Below are positions 37,742 through 46,545 of a DNA stretch of 64,000 bases, piece after piece. The notes beneath the pieces were generated by a model. It did no database searches. It had not been told where the DNA came from and saw nothing but the letters and a program-made list of their open reading frames with translations. Origin of the DNA: Acidobacteriota bacterium (GTDB lineage Bacteria; Acidobacteriota; Blastocatellia; Pyrinomonadales; Pyrinomonadaceae); contig JAHBSI010000001.1 of assembly GCA_019639195.1 (NCBI GenBank), positions 682,001-746,000 on the forward strand, read 5' to 3'. The position numbers and the translations under genes are program-made. Each line of letters begins with the position of its first letter. Position 1 is the first letter of the stretch.

Positions 37742-38191
37742 CTATTGAAGCCTGACCTGCAGGCGGCGGTCGCGTCCGTCACCGACGGACTCGGTGATGA
37801 GGTCGTCTTCTTGCTGAAGCGTCGTGTGGATAATGCGGCGTTCGGTCGAATTTAGCACGCCAAAAGTGAACGACCGGCCGGTCTTACGAACTTGTTCGGC
37901 AGCAAATCGTGCCATTGCGTGGAGTTCCGCTTTGCGCGTCTGGCGAAAGCCATCTGCATCGACAATAAAGCGATGCTCCCGATCGAGCTCGCGTCCCATC
38001 GCCTGGAACAGCACGACCTCAAAGGCATCGAGCAGCTCACCTTTCTCCTGATGCGCAAAATGTGAGTCTTCGCCAACCAGATTCAGAACACAGCCTTCAT
38101 CGGTCCATTCGGCTTCAACTGCGAGATCAAACCCCGCATCGCTAAGGATGCCGCTCAAAAGTTCTTTCGCGTTTTCACAAGTTTGATTCAT
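37742..38191 (-). CDS. jag: Jag/SpoIIIJ-associated RNA-binding protein (KH-R3H)
   Basis: A 149-residue protein with a KH-like domain (LNLVGEDSHFAHQEKGELLD) and a C-terminal R3H domain (RKAELHAMARFAAEQVRKTG, then LNSTERRIIHTTLQQ). It lacks the Jag-N domain of Gram-positive members. KhpB/Jag proteins bind RNA. It starts 17 nt after the yidC stop, the standard position in the rpmH-rnpA-yidD-yidC-jag-mnmE block. Confidence 0.86.
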   Translation of the reverse strand: MNQTCENAKELLSGILSDAGFDLAVEAEWTDEGCVLNLVGEDSHFAHQEKGELLDAFEVVLFQAMGRELDREHRFIVDADGFRQTRKAELHAMARFAAEQVRKTGRSFTFGVLNSTERRIIHTTLQQEDDLITESVGDGRDRRLQVRLQ

Positions 38192-38208
38192 AGCACATTT
38201 CGCTCCCT

Positions 38209-40143
38209 TTAAGTCGTTGAAAGCTTTTGCTTTACGGGCTTCGCGTTCTTTGGCACGTCGTTAACGACGGTCGTTCCCGGCGGCGTATTCGGCTTATTCA
38301 TCCGGTTGATGATCATCTGCTGGCCGAAGCTTACAAGGTTGCCGAAGAACCAGTATAACAGCAGGCCGCTCGGTGCCGACCACATCACCCACAGCATCAT
38401 CACCGGCATAAAGTAGGTCATAATCTTCTGCTGCATCTGCTGTTCGGGCGAGACGGTCGCGGCCTGCGGCGTGAACTTCATCGAGAGGATCATCGAGATC
38501 GCAAATGCGAACTCGAGAATGTGATACGGATCTGCCGCCGACAGATCCGGCAGCCACAGGAATTGCGCTTGTCGAATGTCGAGCGAGACCGTTACCGCCG
38601 TATAAAACGCGAGGAGCAGCGGGAACTGCAGGATCATCGGAAGGCAGCCGCCCAGTGGCAACGCATCCTTCGTCATCTTCAGCTGCTCCATCTGCAGGGC
38701 ACGCATCTTCGGATCGTCCATCGGAACGCCCTTCTTTTGCAGGTCCTTTATTTTGTCCTGCACCTCTTTCATCTTCGGTGCATTTCCCGATGCCTTCTTG
38801 AAAGAACGCGTCTGCGACCAGCGCAGCGGGAATAGCAGCATATAAAAGACAAATGTGAAGATAATGATTGCCGCACCATAGTTTCGCGTCAGCTGATCAA
38901 AGAACGAGAGTGCGTAAAGAACGAGGATCCCGATCGGTTTTGTAAACCAACGCAAAACCCGATAATTGCTGAAGTTGATCGTATCGACAAGGTCGATCGG
39001 CCGTCCGACATCCTGCGAAAGGCTCTTATTGTATAGTCCTGCAAAGGCAAAATAGTCCTTCGGTCCGGTATAGACCTTGGTCGCAGTGCCGTCAGAAGGG
39101 ATCGGCACAGCTGCCGTTATCAGATGACGTGTCTCGCTGTTCTTCGGCTTCCGGGTGACCCAGGAAATAATGCCGTCATAATAATCAGGCAGCGGATACT
39201 CATACTTCGAGGCGATGTATTCGAGCCCGTCAGTTTGCGAAGCAGGCACGGCCGCCATCGCAAAATACGCATCGGCAACACCTGCCCAATCAACCGCGCC
39301 GGGAGCCGCCATTGTCCCATTGTTGCTTGCGTCAAACGTAAAGGATGTTCCGGGATGGCGGACGATCGCATCGCCGACGTATGCAACAGCCTCCGGTTCG
39401 ATGTGATAGTAACTGTGGTGTGTGATCGCCTGATCGCCAAGGCTGGCTCCGATCAGGAGCTTTACATTCGGGATCGGCTGGCCGCCTCGTGACAGCTTAA
39501 CGGAAACGTCACTTACGAATGAATCTCCGCGAAACAGAAAGCTTTTCGTTGCTTCAACGCCGTCTGCCGTCGTGAACTTAAAGTCGATCTGCTTCGTCTC
39601 GCCATCCTTCAGCGTAATTTCGCCGCCTTCGCTATCGGTCGAGAAATCCGTCGTATTTAATGCCTTATCAAGGCCTGCATCGCCCGTTGCCAGACGGAAC
39701 GGCAGTTCACGTGGGTCCCGCGAAAGAGCCGTCTCAGAGATCAGCTGCAGGGGTTTTTCGTTCGCCGGAGTAGAACCGTCAGCATAGATCGCCTGCTCGC
39801 CGTTTGCCGAGATATTCTTCAGGATCACCCAACTCGTTGCGACCGCACCTTTTGAATCGAGCGTTACTTCGTATAGCGGCGTCTTTATTGTGACCTTTCG
39901 ATTCGGAGCCGCCGGAGTCGCCGACGCGACCTCAGGAGCCGGAGTCTCGGCCGGAGCGGCTGTCGGAACAGGAGTCGGTGCCGCCGCGGTCGTGTTTGTA
40001 TTCGAGTTTGCGGCCTTGTTGGCATCTTCGCCCGCGGGTTTTTTCGGAGCGAAGAAGTATTGCCAGCCAAAAAGGATGAATACGCAGAGGACTGCCGCAA
40101 TCAAAAAGCGCTTCTGGCTGTCGGTATTATTGCTGTTTTCCAT
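38209..40143 (-). CDS. yidC: Membrane protein insertase YidC
   Basis: A 644-residue Gram-negative-type YidC. The first helix is FLIAAVLCVFILFGWQYFF, then an Ala/Thr/Pro-rich linker and a large periplasmic beta-supersandwich (residues about 80-380). The conserved five-helix insertase core follows (NYGAAIIIFTFVFYMLLFPL, GGCLPMILQFPLLLAFYTA), with the positively charged cytoplasmic hairpin. It inserts membrane proteins with or without SecYEG. It overlaps the yidD end by 17 nt. Confidence 0.97.
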   Translation of the reverse strand: MENSNNTDSQKRFLIAAVLCVFILFGWQYFFAPKKPAGEDANKAANSNTNTTAAAPTPVPTAAPAETPAPEVASATPAAPNRKVTIKTPLYEVTLDSKGAVATSWVILKNISANGEQAIYADGSTPANEKPLQLISETALSRDPRELPFRLATGDAGLDKALNTTDFSTDSEGGEITLKDGETKQIDFKFTTADGVEATKSFLFRGDSFVSDVSVKLSRGGQPIPNVKLLIGASLGDQAITHHSYYHIEPEAVAYVGDAIVRHPGTSFTFDASNNGTMAAPGAVDWAGVADAYFAMAAVPASQTDGLEYIASKYEYPLPDYYDGIISWVTRKPKNSETRHLITAAVPIPSDGTATKVYTGPKDYFAFAGLYNKSLSQDVGRPIDLVDTINFSNYRVLRWFTKPIGILVLYALSFFDQLTRNYGAAIIIFTFVFYMLLFPLRWSQTRSFKKASGNAPKMKEVQDKIKDLQKKGVPMDDPKMRALQMEQLKMTKDALPLGGCLPMILQFPLLLAFYTAVTVSLDIRQAQFLWLPDLSAADPYHILEFAFAISMILSMKFTPQAATVSPEQQMQQKIMTYFMPVMMLWVMWSAPSGLLLYWFFGNLVSFGQQMIINRMNKPNTPPGTTVVNDVPKNAKPVKQKLSTT

Positions 40144-40363
40144 TGATCGAAGCGACGGGGTCGTAACCGCCTTTTGCGAAGGGCTGGCACCTTAATATAC
40201 GTTTCATGCCGAGCCAGGTTCCGCGGACCGCACCGTACCTTATGATCGCCTGCCGTGTGTATTCGGAACAGGTCGGCTCAAATCGACAGGCCGGCCCGAG
40301 ATACGGCGAGATCGCCGCTTTATAGAACCAGATGATGCCGAGAGCAAGGTGCTTCATTGCCAA
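40127..40363 (-). CDS. yidD: Membrane protein insertion efficiency factor YidD
   Basis: A 78-residue YidD. The diagnostic IIWFYKAAISPYLGPACRFE and PTCSEYTRQAIIRYGAVRG (three Cys) are present, with amphipathic N-terminus. It assists YidC-dependent insertion at the inner membrane. It starts 5 nt after the rnpA stop and overlaps yidC. Confidence 0.95.
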   Translation of the reverse strand: MAMKHLALGIIWFYKAAISPYLGPACRFEPTCSEYTRQAIIRYGAVRGTWLGMKRILRCQPFAKGGYDPVASINGKQQ

Positions 40364-40368
40364 AACCT

Positions 40369-40878
40369 TTATTTTGCCACTCTCGCGACGATCGAGCGAA
40401 ACTCGGCAAGCGGTTTATCGAGTTTTGAGTAAACAATGCCCCGTCTTGCGTTCAGAACCCAGTCGAGCGGCCCTTTTACCTCCGCAAGCTCGGCAGCCGA
40501 CAGCCGAAAGCATTCACGGAGCAGTCTTTTCGCACGATTCCGGTCGTGCGCCTTGCCGATCGCCTTTTTCGTCGCTGTGATCCCAACGCGATGTCGTTCG
40601 GCTTTTGAGGGCAAAATAAAGACCGTCATAAAACGGCCCTCAATGCGTCGTCCCTGCTCGTAAACACGCAGAAACTCGGCGCGTTTCAGCAGCCGAGCTT
40701 CCTTAGGTAGAACAAAACTTAATAGTGCTGAACCGTTAATCGCTTGCGTCCCTTTGCCCGACGGCGCTTGAGAACGGCGCGGCCGTTCTTTGTCGCCATG
40801 CGTGCGCGAAAGCCGTGCTTTTTGGCGCGACGGCGGTTGTTCGGTTGAAAAGTTCTCTTCGGCATAGTCTTCCCTCAC
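40369..40878 (-). CDS. rnpA: Ribonuclease P protein component, frame enclosing rpmH
   Basis: A 169-residue frame whose last 113 residues are a standard Rnp[41 protein letters not shown] (the RNR motif), LRECFR. RnpA binds RNase P RNA for tRNA 5' maturation. The only ATG, GTG or TTG in frame upstream of the core is the GTG at 40878, 13 nt before the rpmH ATG, so rnpA would fully contain rpmH in another frame, as reported in Thermus. An ATT at 40740 with AAGGGACG before it is the main alternative start. The 56-residue extension is basic and Pro/Ser-rich. Confidence 0.85.
   Translation of the reverse strand: MREDYAEENFSTEQPPSRQKARLSRTHGDKERPRRSQAPSGKGTQAINGSALLSFVLPKEARLLKRAEFLRVYEQGRRIEGRFMTVFILPSKAERHRVGITATKKAIGKAHDRNRAKRLLRECFRLSAAELAEVKGPLDWVLNARRGIVYSKLDKPLAEFRSIVARVAK
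40719..40865 (-). CDS. rpmH: Large ribosomal subunit protein bL34
   Basis: A 48-residue protein starting [20 protein letters not shown], with [20 protein letters not shown] and ending KRLTVQHY. This is a full-length bL34. The ribosome-binding site AGGGAAG lies 4 nt before the ATG. It is the classic first gene of the rpmH-rnpA-yidD-yidC block and lies within the longer rnpA frame. Confidence 0.97.
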   Translation of the reverse strand: MPKRTFQPNNRRRAKKHGFRARMATKNGRAVLKRRRAKGRKRLTVQHY

Positions 40879-40910
40879 TGATCATCCACTTGCGAGAAGT
40901 GAAAACCTAG

Positions 40911-40940
40911 AGTTTACGCGCGCTAATAAACAGTTGTCAA
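40911..40940 (-). promoter_or_regulatory. Sigma-70 promoter of the rpmH-rnpA operon
   Basis: On the minus strand TTGACA (complement of 40935-40940), an 18-bp spacer and TAAACT (complement of 40911-40916). Transcription would start near 40904, upstream of both the rnpA GTG and the rpmH ATG. A small hairpin CACTT/AAGTG lies in the leader at about 40886-40900. Confidence 0.65.
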
Positions 40941-40999
40941 CGCCAAATAGCCTGCTTTCCGGACAGTAGATCGGCGAATCTCGCTCGCTCAACGCCGCT

Positions 41000-41566
41000 T
41001 TATGCCGCTGTCGCTAGCTTTTTCAAGGCCTCGATATAGAGCCCATGCTCTTCGGCGAGGATGCGGGCCGTAAGCGTCTCTATCGTGTCATCATCGAGCC
41101 GCTCAACTTCTTTTTGCAAGATCACCGGCCCATGGTCGAGCATCTCGTCAACATAATGCACGGTGCAGCCGGTCGTTCTTACACCGGCATCAAACGCCTG
41201 TTTTTGTGCGTCAAGGCCGGGGAATGCGGGCAAAAGGCTCGGGTGTATGTTCACGATCCTGCCCGCAAAACGCCGCACGAATTCCGGCGACAAAAGCCGC
41301 ATATAGCCGGCAAGACACACGAGGTCCACGCCGTTATTTTCAAGCGCATCTCCGATCTCCGCGTCGTGTTCGGCACGAGACCGGCCTTTTCGCTCAACAA
41401 CCAGCGTCTTAACGCCGTGTCTCGCAGCCTTCTCAAGCCCCGGGGCCTGCGCCTTATCGCTTATAACGACCGCAACCTCGCTCGACGGTATCTCACCGCT
41501 CTTGACCGCATCGACGATCGCCGCCATATTCGACCCCCGACCCGATATTAGAATTCCTATTCTCAT
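41000..41566 (-). CDS. purN: Phosphoribosylglycinamide formyltransferase
   Basis: A 188-residue GART, transferring the formyl group from 10-formyl-THF to GAR in purine synthesis. The phosphate loop is ILISGRGSNMAAIVDAV. The catalytic Asn/His lie in IVNIHPSLLPAFPGLDA and Asp in VHYVDEMLDHGPVI. Length fits. It lies 130 nt from rpmH, and purM, which acts two steps later, is 1.5 kb away on the same strand with two AT-rich plus-strand genes in between. Confidence 0.95.
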   Translation of the reverse strand: MRIGILISGRGSNMAAIVDAVKSGEIPSSEVAVVISDKAQAPGLEKAARHGVKTLVVERKGRSRAEHDAEIGDALENNGVDLVCLAGYMRLLSPEFVRRFAGRIVNIHPSLLPAFPGLDAQKQAFDAGVRTTGCTVHYVDEMLDHGPVILQKEVERLDDDTIETLTARILAEEHGLYIEALKKLATAA

Positions 41567-41713
41567 TAACTGGTGCCAATCTCTGATAACCCAGATTCTA
41601 CCAACTTATCAACCTAAATTAGTTGTTTAAAATTGTTTTTCTGATTGTGCGTATGTGGTATTCTAAATAATGGCTATGAGCTGAATCCCAATCCGCCCCC
41701 ACGATCTCCTGTA

Positions 41714-42382
41714 ATGTCCTCAAAAAAATGCCCTAACTGCCAGCTTGTAAATTTTGCACATGTAACTGTATGTAAACGCTGTCAGCTCTCGTTTTCCGAC
41801 TCCCCGACCTCACAAACAACTGGCGAATCCAATGTTGCAACTTGGTACTTTTATCAGGTCCGTGAGCGAATCGGTCCGGTAGGTGAGGAAATTCTAGTCC
41901 AGCAGGCAAAGCTCGGAAACATTACCGGTGAGACATTAGTCTGGCAGGACGGAATGTTAGATTGGAAACCCGTTGGGCAGACAAGCCTTGCTCGGCTATT
42001 TAGATCTCCAAACTCCGTGCCGCCACCGCTAGCTCGCGCGACAGTTGATGACACACTAGTTTGGGTACTTGCCTTCGCGCCAATACTTTCAGGCATTGCT
42101 GTTACTTTTTTGTTAACTCTTTTTGACCCTGCTAGCGACAAAGCAGGGAGGTTCTTTGTTTTCGCACTCTTGCTTCGAGTGGGTTTTAATTCCGTTCTTT
42201 GCATTTCGGATGTAGAAAGATTGAAGAAAGCCGGACACAACACAAAAGATCTGATTCTGATGGGACTCTTTCTAGTACCAGTCTATTTGTTCGTAAGGGC
42301 TTCCCGACTTAAACAAGACTATTCATATGCAATTGTATGGTTGGTATCCTTCGTAATTTCTTTGGGAATATTTCACGTGTAA
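41714..42382 (+). CDS. Zinc-ribbon, GYF_2-domain membrane protein
   Basis: A 222-residue protein. A zinc ribbon (CPNCQLVNFAHVTVCKRCQL) is followed by a GYF_2 domain (WYFYQVRERIGPVGEEILVQ, then ETLVWQDGMLDWKPV), about residues 45-100. Four hydrophobic segments fill the C-terminal half. GYF_2 modules are usually peptide-binding cytoplasmic heads on membrane proteins. I start at the ATG at 41714 (MSSKKC). Base composition is clearly more AT-rich than the flanking purine genes, suggesting an acquired gene. Confidence 0.7.
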   Translation: MSSKKCPNCQLVNFAHVTVCKRCQLSFSDSPTSQTTGESNVATWYFYQVRERIGPVGEEILVQQAKLGNITGETLVWQDGMLDWKPVGQTSLARLFRSPNSVPPPLARATVDDTLVWVLAFAPILSGIAVTFLLTLFDPASDKAGRFFVFALLLRVGFNSVLCISDVERLKKAGHNTKDLILMGLFLVPVYLFVRASRLKQDYSYAIVWLVSFVISLGIFHV

Positions 42383-42390
42383 TTCTTACA

Positions 42391-43116
42391 ATGAAAGCTC
42401 CATTATCTTTAATAACCTTTTGTTCTGCTGCCGTTTTTCTAATTTCCTGTGGGAAGCCACAGATAAAAGGTGAGGTATTTGTGGTAACTGAAGGTCAACA
42501 GGCCTACAAGTTAGCCCTGGTCACGGTCAATGCTGTTCCCGAGAGCACGGTAAAATCTTGTATTGACACGACGCAAACGGAGAATAAGGAGCGAGCGAGC
42601 GAAGCAATGCAGCAAAATGCGGCGGCTCTTAGAATTGCCGAGAAAGAACTAGACGACGCCAAGAATGAGCGGGCTAGATTGGAAGCAAGTTTTGCTGGAA
42701 TCGACTCTTCTTCCGTAGATGAAGTAGACCGGCGAATCTTCTTGACAATACCGGTCAGGGAGCGAATCGAGAAAGCATCGCAGAAATTACGGGAAATCAA
42801 AGCCGCGAGCTCAAAATACGAACTCAAGTCTTATTGGGATTGCTTCGTAAATGAATCCACAGTATCGCAAACAACGACTAGGTCCGATGGGAAATTCACT
42901 TTGTCACTACCAAGGAAAGGAACATATATCGTCACCGCATCTGCTTCGCGGAAGATCATATCTACAACTGAATATTACAATTGGTTTGTTTGGGTTGACG
43001 CTTCGTCCCAAAATGAAATCACGGTAAGTCTAAATAATACCAATCTCGCAGACCCTTACACGCCGAATTACTCACTAGGCCCCCAGAACGGGACCGCGAA
43101 CTATTTCGGAAACTAA
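42391..43116 (+). CDS. Lipoprotein with coiled coil and beta-sandwich domain
   Basis: A 241-residue predicted lipoprotein: signal ending FLISCGK, with Cys as the lipidated residue. Then come a short beta region, a coiled coil (ALRIAEKELDDAKNERARLE) at residues about 70-140, and a carboxypeptidase-regulatory-like beta-sandwich (TTRSDGKFTLSLPRKGTYIV). It starts 8 nt after the GYF protein stop and shares its AT-rich composition. It converges on purM with a 4-nt overlap. No named family recognised. Confidence 0.68.
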   Translation: MKAPLSLITFCSAAVFLISCGKPQIKGEVFVVTEGQQAYKLALVTVNAVPESTVKSCIDTTQTENKERASEAMQQNAAALRIAEKELDDAKNERARLEASFAGIDSSSVDEVDRRIFLTIPVRERIEKASQKLREIKAASSKYELKSYWDCFVNESTVSQTTTRSDGKFTLSLPRKGTYIVTASASRKIISTTEYYNWFVWVDASSQNEITVSLNNTNLADPYTPNYSLGPQNGTANYFGN

Positions 43117-44270
43117 GCCTTATCAACGGTGACCGAGCGGTCACCGGCGACGACGCGACCTATCTTTGCGGCACTCGGTATCGCCTCGAGAATCGCGCCT
43201 GAAGCTTCTTCCGACGACATGATAACCATTCCGATGCCCATATTAAAGGTTCGGAACATTTCGTTGTCTGAGACATTGCCGAGTCGCTGCATAACGCCGA
43301 AGATCGGCGGTTCGGGCCATGACCCGCGTTGGATCTCGACGGAGACGCCTTCCGGAAGAATGCGTGGGATATTTTCGAGAAAGCCGCCGCCCGTGATGTG
43401 TGCGAGCCCCTTGATCAACGGACCGCGGACACTCCTGTCCGCACTCGCCGGTTCCTCCGGCGATGCTGAGTTTGGATCCTCGAGAGCGTTTGGTATTTGA
43501 GATCCGTTCGGGTCGAAGCTGCCTTCACTGCGGACAGGAGTGTCCGCGGTCCGTTCGAGCAGCGGGCCGATCTCCGGGAGAAAGGACGCGTGTGTTGCGA
43601 GCAGGGCCTCGCCGACGGTCGTGCCAAGTTCGTCGAGATAGCTGTCGGGTGTGTAGCCTCCGATCTCAAAGAACAGTTTGCGTGCGAGTGAATATCCATT
43701 GGTCTGCAAGCCGGTCGAGGGCAGGCCGAGAACAACGTCACCCGGCACGATCTGCTTGCCGTCAATGACATTCTTCTTATCAACAACGCCGACGATAAAT
43801 CCCGCAAGGTCATACTCGCCCGGCGCATAAAAATCCGGCATCTCGGCGGTCTCGCCGCCAAGCAGAACGCAGCCGTTCTCGCGACAGGCTCGTGCCATTC
43901 CTTCGACGACCGACGCCGTCACTTCCGGTTCGAGTTTGCCCGTCGCGAAATAGTCCAGGAAGAAAAGCGGCCGTGCACCCTGCACAAGGATGTCGTTTAC
44001 GCAATGGTTCACAAGGTCCGCACCGACGGTCGAATGAACACCGGTCTCGAACGCAAGTTTGAGCTTTGTGCCAACACCATCAGCCGAAGCAACGAGTATC
44101 GGATCGGCCATTTGCGGAAACGCTCCCGAGAACATTCCCCCGAAGCTCCCGATCTCGGTCAATGTGCGTTCGTTAAAGGTCGAGCGGGCGAATTCGCGGA
44201 TCTTTGCTACCGCCTGGTTTGCTTTGTCTATTGAAACGCCTGCATCGGCGTATGATATCGATCTAGTCAT
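43113..44270 (-). CDS. purM: Phosphoribosylformylglycinamidine cyclo-ligase with palindromic insertion
   Basis: A 385-residue AIR synthetase (E. coli PurM is 345). Conserved parts include ASADGVGTKLKLAFETG, GADLVNHCVNDILVQGA, VLLGGETAEMPDFY and GLAHITGGGFLENIPRILPE. Between IGPLLER and IKGLAHITGGG lies an extra segment of about 46 residues (roughly 239-285), rich in Ser, Pro, Glu and Asn, encoded by a large inverted repeat (43417-43555). The frame stays open, so the enzyme is probably functional with a surface loop. Confidence 0.95.
   Translation of the reverse strand: MTRSISYADAGVSIDKANQAVAKIREFARSTFNERTLTEIGSFGGMFSGAFPQMADPILVASADGVGTKLKLAFETGVHSTVGADLVNHCVNDILVQGARPLFFLDYFATGKLEPEVTASVVEGMARACRENGCVLLGGETAEMPDFYAPGEYDLAGFIVGVVDKKNVIDGKQIVPGDVVLGLPSTGLQTNGYSLARKLFFEIGGYTPDSYLDELGTTVGEALLATHASFLPEIGPLLERTADTPVRSEGSFDPNGSQIPNALEDPNSASPEEPASADRSVRGPLIKGLAHITGGGFLENIPRILPEGVSVEIQRGSWPEPPIFGVMQRLGNVSDNEMFRTFNMGIGMVIMSSEEASGAILEAIPSAAKIGRVVAGDRSVTVDKA
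43417..43555. repeat. REP-like palindromic element (REPIN) inside purM
   Basis: Two perfect 27-bp arms (43417-43443 and 43529-43555) in inverted orientation around 85 bp. Each arm is itself a hairpin: GCGGACA-CTCC-TGTCCGC and its complement. A third hairpin (CGCCGG/CCGGCG) lies at about 43445-43461. This two-REP design resembles a REPIN or BIME. The insertion keeps the purM frame. Confidence 0.8.
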
Positions 44271-44502
44271 TTTGGCTCCGTTGCGACTGCGGACCTCTTT
44301 AGTATCGCAAACGGATTACGTTCCGTCATTTTCTTTCAGAGGCGTTTCTAAACCCGCCTAAGATAATTGGCGATCGCCTGGCTCCATGCGTTGACGACAC
44401 GATTATATTAGCGCCTTCGCACCGTTGACTAACTAACATGGTCGCGATTAGCATTTTTCCTAATCGCCTATCGTCGCCGCCGATAGCGTACAATCTAAAA
44501 TT
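44271..44502. other. Intergenic region between divergent purM and the 44503 gene
   Basis: A 232-nt gap upstream of both genes. It must hold both promoters, but I could not identify good hexamers. No small gene is convincing. Confidence 0.3.
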
Positions 44503-44886
44503 ATGAGCTTCACTCTTCTCGACATGAGTTCCGAGAACTTTGAGTTTTTTGCCAACGTATGGCACTGGAAAGCGGGCCTTGAGATCATCCGCAGTCTGGA
44601 TATTCTCGGCGAGGGCGCTCTTCGGCAGATGAGCTACAACGCTACCGGCGTAAAGGTTTCGCGTGATGACGCTCACGAGATCGGCTCAAGGATACGTTCG
44701 GAGATCCTGCCAAAGCTTCCCGACGGCGGCCGCATGTTCGCCGACCTGTCGATAACCAATGCTCCGGACGATATGACGCTGCATCGCGACGAGGACGACC
44801 AATGGAAGAATTACAGCGTCGATCGCGAATGGTTATCGGAGTTCTCAGATTTTTGCCTGCGTTCTAAGGGCTTTCAGGTCTTTTAG
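44503..44886 (+). CDS. Hypothetical protein
   Basis: A 127-residue soluble protein, no signal peptide, with aromatic-rich N-terminus (NFEFFANVWHWKAGLEII) and acidic C-terminal half (NAPDDMTLHRDEDDQWKNYS). I do not recognise the family. It resembles small cytoplasmic proteins of the contact-system immunity kind in size and composition only. It lies 33 nt upstream of the DUF445 gene on the same strand. Confidence 0.6.
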   Translation: MSFTLLDMSSENFEFFANVWHWKAGLEIIRSLDILGEGALRQMSYNATGVKVSRDDAHEIGSRIRSEILPKLPDGGRMFADLSITNAPDDMTLHRDEDDQWKNYSVDREWLSEFSDFCLRSKGFQVF

Positions 44887-44919
44887 AATATTCGCTTCGT
44901 GCTGCCGTAACGGTGCCTG

Positions 44920-46545
44920 ATGGAGATCCTTACCAACATCCATGACGTCTTCGCACCATACCTAAAAAATATCTGGCTCCAGATGGGCCTTCTCGTCGCG
45001 TTCGCGACCATTCACGGCTATGCCGGGGCGTGGCTAGCGGTGAGAATGTTGTTCCGGCCTCGACGGCCCGTGAAGATCTTTGGGTTAACGGTATTTCCGC
45101 AGGGGATGATCCCGCGAAACCGCGACCGTCTGGCCGCGGCGATCGGTAAGGCCGTTGGCGAAGAACTTGTCACGAGCGACACGATCCAGGAACACCTTAT
45201 CGGCCGCGATTTTCTAAAGCGAAAACTCGACGCGGTCGTCGGTGAATACACGGCCGCTTTACTCGAAACAAATTACCCGTCGCTCATCGAAGCCCTTCCG
45301 GCCTCAGTGCGTATTCCAGTGCTTGACGCGATCTCCGGCCTACAAGTGAAACTTGCCGGCCATATTCGCGTTGTCCTCCGCAGCGAAGATGCCCGCCGTC
45401 GCATTCACGGCCTTGTGACAGCCCGTATGGACGACGTTCTCGGTCGTCGCGTCTCAGAGATGCTCGACGAAGATACTGCCGAACGGGTCGTTGACTTCCT
45501 CACCGAGCGCATCCGGGCCGCCATCGAGCATCCGGCCTTTGAACAGAACGTCAGTGATTTCATAAGGAAGAAGCTCGAAGATCTGTTGAACTCTTCGGTT
45601 CCGGTCGGCGAGATGTTTACTCCCGAGGCGGTCGAGTTCGTAAAAGAGAAGGCCCGTGAGCAGGTCGAACCGGCCGTCAAACAGATCGCCGAATTCGCGA
45701 CCACTGAGAAGACACGCGGGCAGATAAGCGCTCTCGTCAAACGCGAAGTACACGACTATTACGAGAATCTTTCCTTCTTCAAAAAGATATTCGTCTCGCG
45801 GGACAACCTGCTCGACGAGGTCGATGAACTCGTCAATGAAAGCTTCCCGCGGCGGCTCGAAGAAACTTTGAAAGATGCGTCATTTGCCGAGGACGCCCGG
45901 AATTTTATTTCCGACGGCATCAATAGTGCCCTTTCGCGGCCCGTCAAGGACATCGTCGGCCGCATTGATCCCGAACACATCGACGATCTTAAGGATCAAA
46001 TCACCGCGTCGATCTTCTCGCTGCTTAAGAGTGAGGAGACGTTCGCCGAGGTTCGCCGGTTTCTCACCGAAACCATCGAAAAACTCCGTCCGCACAGCAT
46101 CGACGCGATCCTCCAGATCGTGCACCCTGAAGCTGAGGAACGATTAAAGACCGCTGTTGCTGACGGACTCGTTCACGTGCTTTCGAGCGAGCGGACCGCT
46201 AACCTGCTCAACGAATTTCTTTCCACCAGGATCGAAGATCTGCTTGCGACCCCGATCGGCCGGCTCGGCGATCACCTCGCCTCAGAGAAGGTTGCAAGAA
46301 CCTCCGCAAGTCTTACAGATACTGTCATCGAAGCGATCAACGCTAAGCTGCCCGATGCCATTCGCGAATTCGATATTGGCGGGGTCGTCCGCGAGAAGAT
46401 CCGCGCTTATCCGGCCGAAAAGCTTGAATCGCTCGTAATGAGCGTTGCGAAAGAGCATCTGAGGACGATCGAATTCTTCGGTGCTCTATTCGGGTTCATC
46501 ATTGGGCTGGTTCAGGCCGTTCAGTTCTATTTCTACGCCAAATAA
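44920..46545 (+). CDS. DUF445 family membrane-anchored protein
   Basis: A 541-residue protein with an N-terminal membrane helix (IWLQMGLLVAFATIHGYAGA), the DUF445 signature WLAVRMLFRPRRPVKIFGL and FPQGMIPRNRDRLA, a long helical body, and a second helix at the C-terminus (FGALFGFIIGLVQAVQFYF). YheB and similar proteins share this plan; function is unknown, with a membrane-tethered alpha-helical rod between the two helices. Confidence 0.83.
   Translation: MEILTNIHDVFAPYLKNIWLQMGLLVAFATIHGYAGAWLAVRMLFRPRRPVKIFGLTVFPQGMIPRNRDRLAAAIGKAVGEELVTSDTIQEHLIGRDFLKRKLDAVVGEYTAALLETNYPSLIEALPASVRIPVLDAISGLQVKLAGHIRVVLRSEDARRRIHGLVTARMDDVLGRRVSEMLDEDTAERVVDFLTERIRAAIEHPAFEQNVSDFIRKKLEDLLNSSVPVGEMFTPEAVEFVKEKAREQVEPAVKQIAEFATTEKTRGQISALVKREVHDYYENLSFFKKIFVSRDNLLDEVDELVNESFPRRLEETLKDASFAEDARNFISDGINSALSRPVKDIVGRIDPEHIDDLKDQITASIFSLLKSEETFAEVRRFLTETIEKLRPHSIDAILQIVHPEAEERLKTAVADGLVHVLSSERTANLLNEFLSTRIEDLLATPIGRLGDHLASEKVARTSASLTDTVIEAINAKLPDAIREFDIGGVVREKIRAYPAEKLESLVMSVAKEHLRTIEFFGALFGFIIGLVQAVQFYFYAK

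Noticed and set aside
42366..42381. Canonical parS near TTTCACGTG
   Set aside because: Only half of the palindrome is kept; it lies in the end of the GYF gene and does not read as a full parS.
44326..44676. Minus-strand frame overlapping the 44503 gene
   Set aside because: The plus-strand frame has an ATG, better composition and sits in line with DUF445; only one can be real and the plus one is better.
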